Source of the DNA: CAVYWD01 sp963772225
Lineage (GTDB): Bacteria > Myxococcota > Myxococcia > Myxococcales > UBA5297
Assembly (NCBI GenBank): GCA_963772225.1
Contig: CAVYWD010000001.1
Coordinates: 124,001-188,000 of the forward strand
Reading direction: 5' to 3'
Length of the DNA: 64,000 nucleotides
This document shows positions 1 to 9,078 of this stretch, one piece after another; position 1 is the first letter of the stretch; every line of letters begins with the position of its first letter. The position numbers and the translations under genes are program-made. A model generated the notes under the pieces. That model did no database searches and was not told the origin of the DNA. It saw only the letters and a program-made list of their open reading frames with translations.

Positions 1-1
1 C

Positions 2-205
2 GTGGGATTGCAGCTCTCCGGCCACACGCACGGCGGGCAGATCTGGCCGTGGACGCTCCTGGTGCACCTGGCCTATCACCCGTACGTCGCCGGCCTCCAC
101 GCCTTCGGCGAGAGCTCCATCTACGTGAGCCGCGGCTGCGGCTTCTGGGGGCCTCCGCTGCGGGTGGGCGCGCCCCCGGAGATCGTCAGGCTGGTGCTCA
201 CGTGA
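2..205 (+). CDS. Metallophosphoesterase, C-terminal fragment cut by the window edge
   Basis: The reading frame is open from the first bases and ends in TGA at 203-205, so only the last 67 residues are visible and the true start lies outside the window. Near the beginning is GHTHGGQ, the last metal-binding motif of calcineurin-like phosphoesterases of the YkuE/YaeI type, which hydrolyse phosphodiester or phosphomonoester bonds using a di-metal centre. The tail has the usual hydrophobic strands and the motif VSRGCGFWGPPLR, common at the end of membrane-associated members of this family. The substrate cannot be judged from this fragment. The family call is secure. Confidence 0.8.
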   Translation: MGLQLSGHTHGGQIWPWTLLVHLAYHPYVAGLHAFGESSIYVSRGCGFWGPPLRVGAPPEIVRLVLT

Positions 206-328
206 CGAGCATTCCCTTGCCCGCGCAGCCCCAAGGTGCGCTAGTTTCTGGCCCTCACCTTTCCCGTCCCACGCGACGTGGGCGCCTTTCGTAGGCGAAG
301 CGCCTTCGCTTGAAGAAGAGGAGAGTCG

Positions 329-637
329 ATGAAGTTCCAGCAACCGCACTCGCTCCCCAAGGACGAGGCGCTCCGGCGGATCGAAAAGCTGACCCGCCAT
401 TGGCAGACCAAGCACGGCCTCAACGTCACCTGGACCGGCGACTCGGCCCGACTGGTCGGCACGGTCAGCGGCATCGCCTTCGACGCCAAGGTCGTCGTCG
501 CCGAGCGCCAGGTCGACGCCGAGGGCACCGACCCGGGCATGCTCGTGCGAGCCATGGCCACCGCTTACCTCAAGAAGAAGCTCGCGTATTACCTCGACCC
601 GAAGAAGACGCTCGACGACCTGGACCGCCAGGGCTGA
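329..637 (+). CDS. Polyhydroxyalkanoate-system (PHA_gran_rgn type) family protein
   Basis: A 102-residue soluble protein. An SD-like GAGGAGAG lies just before the ATG at 329. Its layout matches the small family annotated as polyhydroxyalkanoic acid system proteins: an N-terminal PHSLPKDEALRRIEKL helix, a central strand segment around VTWTGDSARLVG, and a basic C-terminal helix (AYLKKKLAYYLDP). The family is named for genes found near PHA-synthesis loci, but many members stand alone and their biochemical role is unknown. No PHA synthase or phasin is visible here, so a link to storage granules is only a family-level guess. The next gene starts about 100 bp downstream on the same strand. Confidence 0.6.
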   Translation: MKFQQPHSLPKDEALRRIEKLTRHWQTKHGLNVTWTGDSARLVGTVSGIAFDAKVVVAERQVDAEGTDPGMLVRAMATAYLKKKLAYYLDPKKTLDDLDRQG

Positions 638-738
638 CCAAGCGCCCTTCCCCGCCGGGCGACCGCTTCGGCGTGTGCTAGCATCATCGACCCTGAGGCG
701 GCCTTTCTCGAAGGCCGTCCTGCTCTCTGGAGGTAGGG

Positions 739-1812
739 TTGGCCGACACCGAGGGCGACTCTCCGCGGATCCTCATCGTCGATGACGACGACTCGGTTCG
801 GGACGTCATCTCGGTGCTTCTGGCGGAGGAGGGCTACATCTGCTCCACCGCGCGGAGCGCCGAGGAGGCGCTGGAGTCCACGCCCTCCGGCTACCAGCTC
901 GTCATCAGCGACATGAAGATGCCGGGCCACAACGGCCTCTGGCTCCTCGACCGCGTCCGCCGCGACTACGAAGACACCGCGGTGATCATGCTCACCGGGT
1001 ACGGCGACACCGAGGCGGCCGTCGAGTGCTTGCGCCGGGGCGCGGTCGACTACCTGCTCAAGCCGCCCAAGGTCACGGATCTGGTGCGGGCCATCGAGCG
1101 GGCGCTCGCTAAGCGGCGCGTCGAGCTGGCCCGGCGGCGCTACCAGACCAAGCTCGAGAAGCGGGTGCGGGAGAAGACCGCCGAGCTGCAGGAAGCGCTG
1201 GAGAACATCGAGCTCACCTACAGCAATACCCTGCTCGCGCTGGTGGCCGCGCTCGACGCGCGCGAGCACGAGACGAGCGACCACTCTCAACGCGTCGTCC
1301 GCTACACGGTGGCCATCGCGACCAAGCTCGGCATCGAGGGCGAGACGCTGGCGGACATCGGCCGCGGCGCGCTGATGCACGACATCGGCAAGATCGGCGT
1401 CCCCGACTCCATCCTCCTCAAGCCCGGGTCGCTGACGCCGGCCGAATGGGAGGAGATGCGCAAGCACCCGGAGATCGGCTTCAACATCCTCAAGGGCATC
1501 CCGTTCCTGACCGTCCCCGCGGACATCGTCTTGAGCCACCAGGAGCACTTCGACGGGAGCGGATACCCGCGCAAGCTCTGTGGCGACCGCATCCCCATCG
1601 GCGCGCGCATCTTCATGGTGGCCGACGCCCTGGACGCCATCACCAGCGACCGCCCGTACCGGCGCAGCCAGACCTACGAGGCCGCGCGCGCGGAGATCGA
1701 ACGGTGTGCCGGGTCGCAGTTCGACCGCGAGGTGGTGCAGGCCCTCCTCTCCATTCCCGTACCCGAGCTGGCGACCCTGCGCCGCAGGGGCGAGCCCACC
1801 GCGGTGATGTAG
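739..1812 (+). CDS. Response regulator with C-terminal HD-GYP domain (probable cyclic-di-GMP phosphodiesterase)
   Basis: A 357-residue protein starting at TTG 739, seven bases after a good GGAGG. Residues about 10-125 form a receiver domain, with the acidic cluster VDDDD near residue 15 and the phosphoacceptor Asp at about 58 in VISDMKMPG. A coiled helix follows (about 125-165). Residues about 165-340 form an HD-GYP domain with HDIGKIGVPDSILLKPG and HFDGSGYP, the two metal-binding signatures. Family knowledge says HD-GYP proteins hydrolyse c-di-GMP to GMP and so influence motility, biofilm and development. No histidine kinase is adjacent, so this looks like an orphan regulator. All signature residues are present. 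Confidence 0.92.
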   Translation: MADTEGDSPRILIVDDDDSVRDVISVLLAEEGYICSTARSAEEALESTPSGYQLVISDMKMPGHNGLWLLDRVRRDYEDTAVIMLTGYGDTEAAVECLRRGAVDYLLKPPKVTDLVRAIERALAKRRVELARRRYQTKLEKRVREKTAELQEALENIELTYSNTLLALVAALDAREHETSDHSQRVVRYTVAIATKLGIEGETLADIGRGALMHDIGKIGVPDSILLKPGSLTPAEWEEMRKHPEIGFNILKGIPFLTVPADIVLSHQEHFDGSGYPRKLCGDRIPIGARIFMVADALDAITSDRPYRRSQTYEAARAEIERCAGSQFDREVVQALLSIPVPELATLRRRGEPTAVM

Positions 1813-1833
1813 CGGCGCCCGCGAGCGCCCCCA

Positions 1834-2694
1834 CTACTCGCCGTCGCGCTCGAGCCCGACGTCCTCCTCGGCGATCACCGCGTTGACGTCGCTCATGACC
1901 ACCGCCAAGGCGAGCTGGCGCCGAGCGAGGTGCGCGAAGAGCGCGCCCTCGGCCTCGTCGCGGTCGACCAGCGACTCCAGCTGTCCAAACGCGTCCACCG
2001 CCAGGGCAAACGCCCCGCTGCGCCGCGACAGCTCCGCGGCGAGGTAGAGAGCGCGCGCCTTCTCCTCCTCCGGGACTTGGCCCTCGTCGAGGGCGGCGAG
2101 CAGGCGCTGCGCCGCCTCATGCTGGCAAGCGCGCTCCTGGGGACGGTCGCCGGTGGAGCGGGCGCACCAGGAGGCGCGCAGGTAGTAGTCCGCGATGGCC
2201 AGCGCGTCGTCCTCGACCAGAAACTCGTGGCATCGCGCGCCCAAGAGGTAGCGCTCGGCCCCGAAGGGCTCGTGGCCCTCGGCGATGCCCCGCGCGAGCT
2301 CTCCTCGGCGGATCCAGCGCCGCAGCTCCTCGAGCGCCTGGCCTTCGGGAACCGCCAGCGCGGCGGGAACCCGGTCGCCTGGCCGGAGGGTTTCAGCCCC
2401 GTCGTCGGCGAAGTCTTCGAGATGCGCGCCCTCGAAGCCGACGCGGTAGGCCGCGTAGCGACACGAGGGGCAGGCGTAGATGGACCCGGGAATGGGGTCC
2501 ATCCCCTCGAAGAGAGGCCGGAGGTCGGTCTCCCGCGTCTCTGGCTCACGCAGCGCGGGGACCTCCGCGTTGAGCTCCGTACGGCAGACGGGGCACCGGA
2601 GCGACAGGGTCCGAAATTCGATGGGCGGCACGCCGCGCAGCGCCCGGGCGCCTGGCAGGGTCGTTTTTGCCTCCGAGAAATCGCGCAACGCCAT
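1834..2694 (-). CDS. DUF2225 family protein with two CxxC zinc-binding motifs
   Basis: I place the start at ATG 2694 because the conserved sequence begins there (MALRDFSEAK); the frame stays open upstream to 2883 without family similarity. The 286-residue product has CPVC at residues 34-37 and CPSC at 75-78, a probable zinc ribbon, followed by a helical repeat-like region (about 120-270) that resembles tetratricopeptide packing. This layout matches DUF2225, a family of unknown function found in Firmicutes and deltaproteobacteria. It is convergent with the HD-GYP gene and divergent from the small gene at 2913, with a ~220-bp intergenic region between them that should hold both promoters. Confidence 0.75.
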   Translation of the reverse strand: MALRDFSEAKTTLPGARALRGVPPIEFRTLSLRCPVCRTELNAEVPALREPETRETDLRPLFEGMDPIPGSIYACPSCRYAAYRVGFEGAHLEDFADDGAETLRPGDRVPAALAVPEGQALEELRRWIRRGELARGIAEGHEPFGAERYLLGARCHEFLVEDDALAIADYYLRASWCARSTGDRPQERACQHEAAQRLLAALDEGQVPEEEKARALYLAAELSRRSGAFALAVDAFGQLESLVDRDEAEGALFAHLARRQLALAVVMSDVNAVIAEEDVGLERDGE

Positions 2695-2912
2695 GAGTCC
2701 AACCGCCTTTGCGAGCCAAATGCCACAGGACGAGCTCCCCGGGCAATCGGCAAGTGCTCCCGCCCAAGAAGTGACCCCAAGCAGCCGAAACGACCGCGCA
2801 TTTCGTTCGGGAGCCGACGAAGCCCCGATTGACTTGCCCGCGGCTGTCGGATAATGGAAGCAAGACTGACGGCGAATCCCCATCTCGCACCCGGCGTACC
2901 GAGGAGTAACCG

Positions 2913-3134
2913 ATGCCAGGAACGGACAAGCGCAAGCAGAGCCTGTACTTCCCGGAGGACATGCTCAAGGAAATCCAGGAAGAAGCGACGCGTCAGGACC
3001 GGTCGCTCTCGTGGATCGTGCAGCAAGCCTGGCGTGTCGCCCGAACCGAGATCATGCGCTTCCCGTCGGTCAACGACGTGATCGGCACCGAGCGCGCGGC
3101 CGACGACCCGCGCGAGCGCGACGTCAACTCGTGA
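2913..3134 (+). CDS. TIGR04563-type small ribbon-helix-helix protein
   Basis: A 73-residue protein with the segment KRKQSLYFPEDMLKEIQEEA followed by RSLSWIVQQAW. This is a ribbon-helix-helix pattern (a basic strand, then two helices) typical of CopG/Arc-like DNA-binding proteins. The exact wording matches the myxobacteria-restricted family TIGR04563 as I remember it, which is one of the main reasons for placing this genome in Myxococcota. The target is unknown. No toxin gene lies beside it, so I do not call it an antitoxin. The tail (about residues 50-73) is acidic and probably disordered. Confidence 0.75.
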   Translation: MPGTDKRKQSLYFPEDMLKEIQEEATRQDRSLSWIVQQAWRVARTEIMRFPSVNDVIGTERAADDPRERDVNS

Positions 3135-3145
3135 CGCGCCCGTAG

Positions 3146-4001
3146 CTATCGGCAATTCGACAGGACGCTGCGCGCCGCCGGGGTCGAGGGGAGCGGCGCG
3201 CTCTCTGGATAGGCTTTGGCGAAGTAGCTCGCGATGATCTCGAAGTCGAATCCGCCCGCGGAGAACGTGGACGCGGCGGTGTTGAGGCCCCTCAAGTCGT
3301 AGAAGTCGTCGTTCCCCTGCGGCTCGAACATGAATTCGGGGGCCGCCAGCTTGAGGGTCTCCGAGTCCGAGGGCGGATTCGAGCGCGATGTCCCTCGGCG
3401 TCCCGTCGCGGGAGTAGAGGGTGATGCGCGAGACGCGCTGGCCCTCCGTCTTCCGGCTCCCGTCGCTGTTGAGCACCTCGGCGGGCAAGGTGCAGTCCGC
3501 CGAGAAGCTCACCCCCTCGAGCTGCAGGAAGGACCCGGCGGGGCTGCTGGTGCCCGCGGGGGACAGCTTCGCGACCGAGTGCTCCAGGACGTTCTTGAGC
3601 TGGTGAAGAGTGATGGTCCCGACGAGGACCCGGTTGTCGAAATAGAAAATCTCGCGCAGCTGGCCGCGCATCACCGCGCCTTTCTTGGTCACGCCGTTCG
3701 CCTGGCCGCACAGCCCCTCGGAGCGGATGCTGCCCGAGTTGATCGCCGCGGCGTCCGGCAGCCGAGAGACCCCCGAGCCGTCGAAGGCATGGAAGTACGC
3801 CTGCGCCATGAGCTGCCCCACGGCATTGTCCGAGGTGCGCACCGTGGCCTTGGCGATGTCGACGTCGCCGCCCAGCCAACCGGTGACGGCGTCGGCGTTC
3901 GAGACTGGCGCCGCGCACTCAGGGTTGAACTCCACGCACGCCGCGCCGACGAGCGCGGCGGCGAGGACGAGCGGAGCGCTGGGGAGCCTCTGGGTCTTCA
4001 T
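3146..4001 (-). CDS. Lipoprotein carrying only a 5'-nucleotidase C-terminal domain; one-base frameshift at a GATTC site
   Basis: The start is ATG 4001, preceded by GGAAGGTAGG. It opens with a lipoprotein signal peptide (hydrophobic LVLAAALVGAAC, lipobox Cys). The rest resembles the substrate-specificity C-terminal domain of 5'-nucleotidases: INSGSIRS, then MRGQLREIFYFDNRV and TITLHQLKNVLEHSV. The N-terminal metallophosphatase domain is absent, so the protein may bind nucleotides or phosphate esters rather than hydrolyse them. The frame breaks at 3376-3380 (GATTC on the plus strand). Removing one T gives an uninterrupted reading through ETLKLAAPEF and GNDDFYDLRG to the stop at 3146, about 284 residues. 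The gene lies just downstream of the TonB receptor on the same strand, which suggests a joint role in uptake. Probably intact in the organism. Confidence 0.7.
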
Positions 4002-4062
4002 CCCTACCTTCCTTCCGTCGCGCGGCGCGCTCGGGCTGACGGGCTCAATGGCCCACCGGCCA

Positions 4063-6735
4063 TCAGAACCGCGCCCGGACCGCGACGTCGGCAAAAAAGC
4101 CCTCGCGAGGGAGCAACCCCGGCATGCGGTCGGGCCGAGGCACGTCGTCGACGAGCGTCTCGTTGAAGAGGTTCTGGGACCGCAGCGCGACCTCGAAATG
4201 GTCGAAGAGCGGGGCGCTGCGGAGCTGCGCGCCGATCAGGGTGTACGCGGGGATCTGGAAGGGGCGCAGCGCCTCGAGCGGGCTGCGGGCGTTGTTGCGC
4301 CTCTCGGCGCCGAGCTCGGCGAGCACCGAGAAGCTCAGCCAGCGGCCCAGGGGGACCACCGTCGCCCAGTTGAACCGGAACTGCGGCACGTCGGTCAGGT
4401 CCTGGAAGCCCTGGGGCGCCGCGAGGTCGGTCGCGCGGAACCAGGAGTAGTTGATGAACGAGTAGGCGCGGCTGGAGACCTCGAAGCGGAGCTCGGCCTC
4501 GGCGCCCACCACGCGCACGCCCAGGCTGCGGTTGGAGAGCGGAATGATGTTGCCGGACGTGTCGACGGCGGTGATGAAGTCGGTGAAGTTGTTGAAGAAG
4601 CCGTTGGCCCTCAGCCGCACCTTGTTCTCGCCCACGGCGGTCGCGGTCTCCACCCCGACCTCGAGAGTGTCGATGATGGCGGGCCTCAAGCTCGGGTTCC
4701 CCTCGAACTGACCGCTGGTGTAGTCGTTCGTCGGCACGCGCTCGGTCAGCTCCTCGAGGGTCGGGGCGCGCAGCGCGCGCCCGTAGAGCAGCTTGAAGCT
4801 CCACCCCTCCCCCGGCGAGAAGACGAGGCCCACGCGCGGGTCCAGGCTGGGGACGAAGTGCGTGGTGGCGCTTAGGACGTTCTGGTTGGCGTCGAGCGTC
4901 ACCTGATCGGGGAGCTGCAGGGCGTCGAGGCGCAGGCCCAAGGTGAGCGACAGACCCGAGGCGATGCGCCAGACGTCCTGGACGAACGCTCCCACGGAGA
5001 TGCGGTTTGCGAGCCCGGGCACCGACTGGCGCGCGACGTAGCCCGAGGGCGTCACCATCGCGTCCTTCGAGAACAGCTCGCCCTGGTCGAAGTTCACCTG
5101 GTAGCTGAAGCTGGACAGGCGCTCCAGGGAGCCGGTGACGCCGAGCGATAGCTTGTGGGACTGCGAGACGTTCAGGTCCAGCGCGCCCTCGACCCCGGCG
5201 CTCTGGGCCGCATAGGCCTCGCGCGCGAAGAGGCCCTGGGGCGCGGTGCCGGAGCCGAACGGATAGCCGGCCGGTTCGATCTGGTAGAGCCGGTCGGCCG
5301 ACTGCTGGTCCGCGTACGCCCGCAGAGTGATGGCCCCCGAGCCTATCGGCACCTCGTGCCAGAGGTCGATTAGGAAGACGTTCCACTGGAGGCGCGAGTC
5401 GTTCCCCAACGTGTCGAACAGGCCGATGAGCGCGGCGCGGTCCTCGCGCATGAACCGCGCGGACAGCCGGGTCGTGCTGCCGCCGGCCTTGCCGTAGCGA
5501 AGCTCGGCGCCGACGTTCAGGAGCGAGCCGGAATCGTTGGTGTAGCCGGCCGGGTCGGTCGCGCTCTTCAGGCCGGAGGCCACGAGCGTCGACGAGGCGG
5601 CGTCGGACTCGACCGCCGCGCGGTAGCCCGCGGTCCGCGAAAAGTCCGCGTCGCCGAAGAGGGAGAAGTCGCTCGAGCCCAGGCGCCCGCCGGCGTTGAC
5701 GTGGGCGTCCATGGACCCGAAGGAGCCGAAGGAGGCCGCAGCCTCGACGCCCTCGCGCCGTTTGGTGATGAGGTTCACCACGCCCAGGAAGGCGCCCGAG
5801 CCGTAGAGCGCCGAGCCCGGGCCGCGCACCGCCTCGACCCGCTCGGCGTTGTCGAGGGGCAGGTTCAACATCGCCTTGGCGTCATAGGCGCTGTTGAGGC
5901 GGTGGCCGTCGAGGAGGACGAGCACCGCCGAGTCGTCGCGCAGGCCCCGGGCGGCGATGTTGTAGAAGCCCCGCACGTCGCGGGAGGTCTCGAAGCCCGG
6001 GATGATTTTCAGGGCGTCGGGGAGCGCCCGCAGGCCGAGCACGCGGATCTGCTCCTCGGGCAAGTCGGTGGCGATGGCCGGGGCCTCGGACACGGACTGC
6101 GCCTGGCGACTCGCCAAGGTGACGACGTCCTCGGCGCCGAACAGGGCGAGCTCGTCGTCGCGGACGATGGGCGGCGGCTTTCGCTCCGCGGGCGGCCGCC
6201 GGGCCGGGCGCGGCGGGCTCTCGGCCCGAGCCGGGCCGCGCTCCTCTTCGTCGCCTGCCACTGGAGCGACACTTTTGGGCGCGGGCCTGCTCGAGCCCGC
6301 CGCGCTGGGATCCTCGCCGCGCTCGGCGTCCGCCTCCGCCGGGGCCTGCCCGAGCACTCGGATGCGGCGCGGGTCCGACGCCGAGCCCACGAGCTCCGTC
6401 TGGGCGCCGAAGTAGTCGAAGGCGACGCAGTAGTACTCGAGGGCAGGTGGCAGGACGTCCAGGCCGGGGATGGTGGCGCGGTAGAGGTCGCCGTTGTCGA
6501 GCGTCAGCTCCACCTGCTTCCAGCTCTCGCCGTGGACTCGGTAGCGGCAGCGCGCCTTGGCCAGGTCGTCGCCGCCGAAGACGTTTCCGCTGAGCTCGAT
6601 GGGCTTGCCCGCCTGCGCCACAGTGGGCGGCGTGTGCAGGAAGGCGATGGGGTTGGCGCGGGCCGAGAAAGACAACCCGGCCAAGGTGAGCGCCGCCAGG
6701 CAGCGAACTGCGAGGGCGCCATCGCGGCTGGGCAC
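4063..6735 (-). CDS. TonB-dependent outer-membrane receptor with an extra N-terminal periplasmic domain
   Basis: The most likely start is GTG 6735, seven bases after AGGGAG, which opens directly into a signal peptide (LAVRCLAALTLAGLSFSARA). The product is about 890 residues. Residues about 30-135 look like an Ig-like beta domain with a tyrosine-rich EYYCVAFDYFG strand. A Pro/Arg/Ala-rich linker (about 140-205) precedes the plug domain (about 230-350), which has LPDALKIIPGFETSRDV, GLRDDSAVLVLLDGHR and VEAVRGPGSALYGSGAFLGV. The remainder is a 22-strand-type beta barrel ending in an aromatic residue (VAVRARF), the usual BAM recognition end. The ligand is unknown; no siderophore, haem or cobalamin genes are adjacent. 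The downstream 5'-nucleotidase-like lipoprotein hints at a phosphorylated or nucleotide-like ligand. Confidence 0.88.
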   Translation of the reverse strand: MPSRDGALAVRCLAALTLAGLSFSARANPIAFLHTPPTVAQAGKPIELSGNVFGGDDLAKARCRYRVHGESWKQVELTLDNGDLYRATIPGLDVLPPALEYYCVAFDYFGAQTELVGSASDPRRIRVLGQAPAEADAERGEDPSAAGSSRPAPKSVAPVAGDEEERGPARAESPPRPARRPPAERKPPPIVRDDELALFGAEDVVTLASRQAQSVSEAPAIATDLPEEQIRVLGLRALPDALKIIPGFETSRDVRGFYNIAARGLRDDSAVLVLLDGHRLNSAYDAKAMLNLPLDNAERVEAVRGPGSALYGSGAFLGVVNLITKRREGVEAAASFGSFGSMDAHVNAGGRLGSSDFSLFGDADFSRTAGYRAAVESDAASSTLVASGLKSATDPAGYTNDSGSLLNVGAELRYGKAGGSTTRLSARFMREDRAALIGLFDTLGNDSRLQWNVFLIDLWHEVPIGSGAITLRAYADQQSADRLYQIEPAGYPFGSGTAPQGLFAREAYAAQSAGVEGALDLNVSQSHKLSLGVTGSLERLSSFSYQVNFDQGELFSKDAMVTPSGYVARQSVPGLANRISVGAFVQDVWRIASGLSLTLGLRLDALQLPDQVTLDANQNVLSATTHFVPSLDPRVGLVFSPGEGWSFKLLYGRALRAPTLEELTERVPTNDYTSGQFEGNPSLRPAIIDTLEVGVETATAVGENKVRLRANGFFNNFTDFITAVDTSGNIIPLSNRSLGVRVVGAEAELRFEVSSRAYSFINYSWFRATDLAAPQGFQDLTDVPQFRFNWATVVPLGRWLSFSVLAELGAERRNNARSPLEALRPFQIPAYTLIGAQLRSAPLFDHFEVALRSQNLFNETLVDDVPRPDRMPGLLPREGFFADVAVRARF

Positions 6736-6926
6736 GAAGGACTCCCTGGCGTTGGCGGGGCGTGCGATGGGGGCGATTCTCCAGTGGGACGCGCGGCGCG
6801 TCAATCGCGCCGTTGTGGCTGCGCCGCCCTCGCCTCGAGTCGCAAAGCCCACGGCGCGCTCGGCGGAGTATGCTTCGCGCCTCTGCTACGGCCTCGAAGC
6901 TGCGCCTTCTGGTGCGAGGGACCCCC

Positions 6927-7553
6927 ATGACGATCTTCGAGATGGTCGCTGACGAGCGGCGCGCCCTCGCCGACCTCGTGGACGGGCTCACCGAAGACCA
7001 GCTCCGGACGCCGAGTCTCGTCCCCACCTGGACGGTCCGCGACGTCGCCGCTCACCTGTGCCTGGCATTCGATGGGTCCGCCGCCCAGTTCCTGCGCGCG
7101 CTGATCGCCACCCGGAGCCTCGAGAAATCGGTGGACGCGCTGACGTTCGCCCTGGCGAAGCGGCCCGTGAAAGAGCTCACGGCGATCCTCCGGCGCCATG
7201 CGGACAGCCGCCTTCGTGCTCCCGGGGCGGGACCGGAGGCTCCGCTGGCGGAAAACCTGATCCACGGGCTCGACCTGCGCTGGCCCCTCGGCATCGCCCG
7301 CGCCATCCCCGACGATCGGGCGCGCCCCGCGCTCGACTTCCTGGCCAAGACGCCGGCCCGCGGGTTCACCCGCAAGAGCTGGCGCAAGCGCCTGCACTTC
7401 GAGGCCACCGACCTGGACTGGGCTCACGGCGACGGCCCTTTGCTCCGCGGGCCCGCCGAGGCGCTGATGCTGGCCCTCACCGGCCGGCGGAAGTCGCTCG
7501 AGTCGCTTCAGGGCGACGGAGTCGACGTGCTGCGGGCGCGCTTCGGGCCTTGA
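6927..7553 (+). CDS. DinB-like / maleylpyruvate isomerase family protein
   Basis: The ATG at 6927 opens a 208-residue product. The opening segment VADERRALADLVDGLTEDQL followed by PTWTVRDVAAHL is the hallmark of the mycothiol-dependent maleylpyruvate isomerase/DinB four-helix superfamily (TIGR03083-like); the His of VAAHL and a later ENLIHGLDLRWPLG provide two of the usual metal-binding histidines. In actinobacteria such proteins use mycothiol, which myxobacteria are not known to make, so thiol partner and substrate are open. It is divergent from the TonB receptor (190-bp gap) and convergent with the hydrogenase operon, so it is probably transcribed alone. Confidence 0.7.
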   Translation: MTIFEMVADERRALADLVDGLTEDQLRTPSLVPTWTVRDVAAHLCLAFDGSAAQFLRALIATRSLEKSVDALTFALAKRPVKELTAILRRHADSRLRAPGAGPEAPLAENLIHGLDLRWPLGIARAIPDDRARPALDFLAKTPARGFTRKSWRKRLHFEATDLDWAHGDGPLLRGPAEALMLALTGRRKSLESLQGDGVDVLRARFGP

Positions 7554-7569
7554 GCTTGAGCTTGAGCGC

Positions 7570-9000
7570 TCAGCCGCGCCGCGCCTCGTCGAGCAGCGCG
7601 CCGCTCGGGTCGACGAGTTGCACGTGCAGCGGCATCTGTCCCACCGCGTGCGTGGAGCACGACAGGCAGGGGTCGAAGCAGCGCACGCCGGCCTCGATCC
7701 GGTTGAGCAAGCCCTCGCGCAGCTTGGCCCCGTCCAGGAAGGCCACCGCCAGCTGGCGGACGGTGCGATTGATGGCGAGGTTGTTCTGCGCCGTGGCGAT
7801 CAGCATGTTCACGTTCTTGAGGACGCCGTTCGAGTCGACCTTGTAATGGTGGAACAGCGTCCCGCGCGGCGCCTCGCACGCCCCCACCCCTTCGGCCCGG
7901 TTGATCATCGCGCTCGCGCGGATGTCCTTGCCGAGAATGGCCGGGTCGGCGACCAACTGCTCGATTTTCTCGATGGCGAATACGACCTCGATGAGCCGCG
8001 CGTAATGATAATAGAATGAATTGTTCACCGCGCCGGAATTGCCGCCGAGCTGCATGAAGATTTTCCGCTCGGCCTCCGCCTCGGGCGTGTCGATATAATC
8101 ACAGACGTTCAGACGCGCCAGGGGGCCGACCCGGTAGATGCCTTTCTCCGGCCCCAGCGGCTTGTAATACGGGAATTTCAGGTAAGACCACTCCCGGGTG
8201 ATCTCTCCGAAGTAGCTCAGGTAATCGCGGGGCTCGATTTTGTCGGCCAAGGTGTTCCCGTCGCCGTCGCGCACCCGCAGGTGCCCGCCGTAATACTCCA
8301 GCGCGCCGCTCTTGGAGACGAACCCCAGCGAGAGGGTCCGGAAGTTGCCGAAGCTGGGGACCTCGAGCTTGAGCTCCTCGTGGACCCGCTTGAGGATGCC
8401 CAGGGCGAGCCGAGCGGTCTCCTTCACCTCCGGGAGCCACGCGAGGATCTTCTCCCGCTCGGCGCTCTGCAGCGGCTCGCGGACACCCCCCGCCACGGCC
8501 CAAGGGGTGTGGATCTTCCGGCCGCCGAGGATCTCGATGATCTCCTGGCCAAACTTGCGCAGGCGGATGCCGCGGCGGACCAGGTCCTCGTGCTTCTCGA
8601 GCAGGCCGAAGACGTTGCGCTTGGCGGGCTCGGAGTCGAAGCCCAGCAGGAAGTCGGGCGCGCAGAGAAGGAAGAAGCTCAGCGCATGCGACTGCGTCCA
8701 CTGGGCGAGCGTGAGCAGCCGCCGCAGCTTCTCCGCGGTCTCGGGGATGCCGATGGCGAGGATCTCGTCGCCGGCTTTCGCCGACGCGACCAGGTGGCTC
8801 GACGGGCAGATGCCGCAGATGCGCGACGAGATGCCGGGCATCTCCCACATCAGCCGGCCCTCGCAGAACTTCTCGAAGCCGCGGAACTCGTTGACGTGGA
8901 ACCGCGCGTCCGAGACCTCGCCCTGCTCCCCGAGCTGGATGGTGATCTTGGCGTGCCCCTCGATGCGGCTCACCGGCTGGATGGTGACGGTCTGGCTCAT
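7570..9000 (-). CDS. hoxH: Bidirectional [NiFe]-hydrogenase large subunit HoxH
   Basis: A 476-residue protein, last gene of a leftward hoxEFUYH operon. The nickel ligands are visible: RICGIC near residue 63 (L1 motif) and DPCLSC near residue 448 (L2 motif), with the conserved SRIEGHAK start. The two motifs and the surrounding text match group 3d (NAD-linked, cytoplasmic) hydrogenases. L2 is followed by STHA and a further ~24 residues, the C-terminal tail that a HoxW-type endopeptidase removes after the His once nickel is inserted. The subunit holds the Ni-Fe(CN)2CO site and splits or forms H2. No hyp maturation or hoxW gene is in this window, so they must be elsewhere if the enzyme is active. 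Confidence 0.95.
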   Translation of the reverse strand: MSQTVTIQPVSRIEGHAKITIQLGEQGEVSDARFHVNEFRGFEKFCEGRLMWEMPGISSRICGICPSSHLVASAKAGDEILAIGIPETAEKLRRLLTLAQWTQSHALSFFLLCAPDFLLGFDSEPAKRNVFGLLEKHEDLVRRGIRLRKFGQEIIEILGGRKIHTPWAVAGGVREPLQSAEREKILAWLPEVKETARLALGILKRVHEELKLEVPSFGNFRTLSLGFVSKSGALEYYGGHLRVRDGDGNTLADKIEPRDYLSYFGEITREWSYLKFPYYKPLGPEKGIYRVGPLARLNVCDYIDTPEAEAERKIFMQLGGNSGAVNNSFYYHYARLIEVVFAIEKIEQLVADPAILGKDIRASAMINRAEGVGACEAPRGTLFHHYKVDSNGVLKNVNMLIATAQNNLAINRTVRQLAVAFLDGAKLREGLLNRIEAGVRCFDPCLSCSTHAVGQMPLHVQLVDPSGALLDEARRG

Positions 9001-9078
9001 GGGCTCCTCAAAGGCAAAACCTTTTGGCTCTCGCGCCGGCGGCGCCGGCCCTCGCTCGACCCCCCGAAGGTCGCCTCG

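Noticed and set aside
2913..3134. Small ribbon-helix-helix gene considered as an antitoxin
   Set aside because: No toxin gene on either side; neighbours are an unrelated DUF2225 gene and a lipoprotein gene.
1893..4094. Minus-strand open frame of 733 codons spanning the 5'-nucleotidase-like gene and the DUF2225 gene
   Set aside because: It is the first part of the frameshifted lipoprotein read on into an antisense or out-of-frame shadow of the next genes; the family match stops at the GATTC break.
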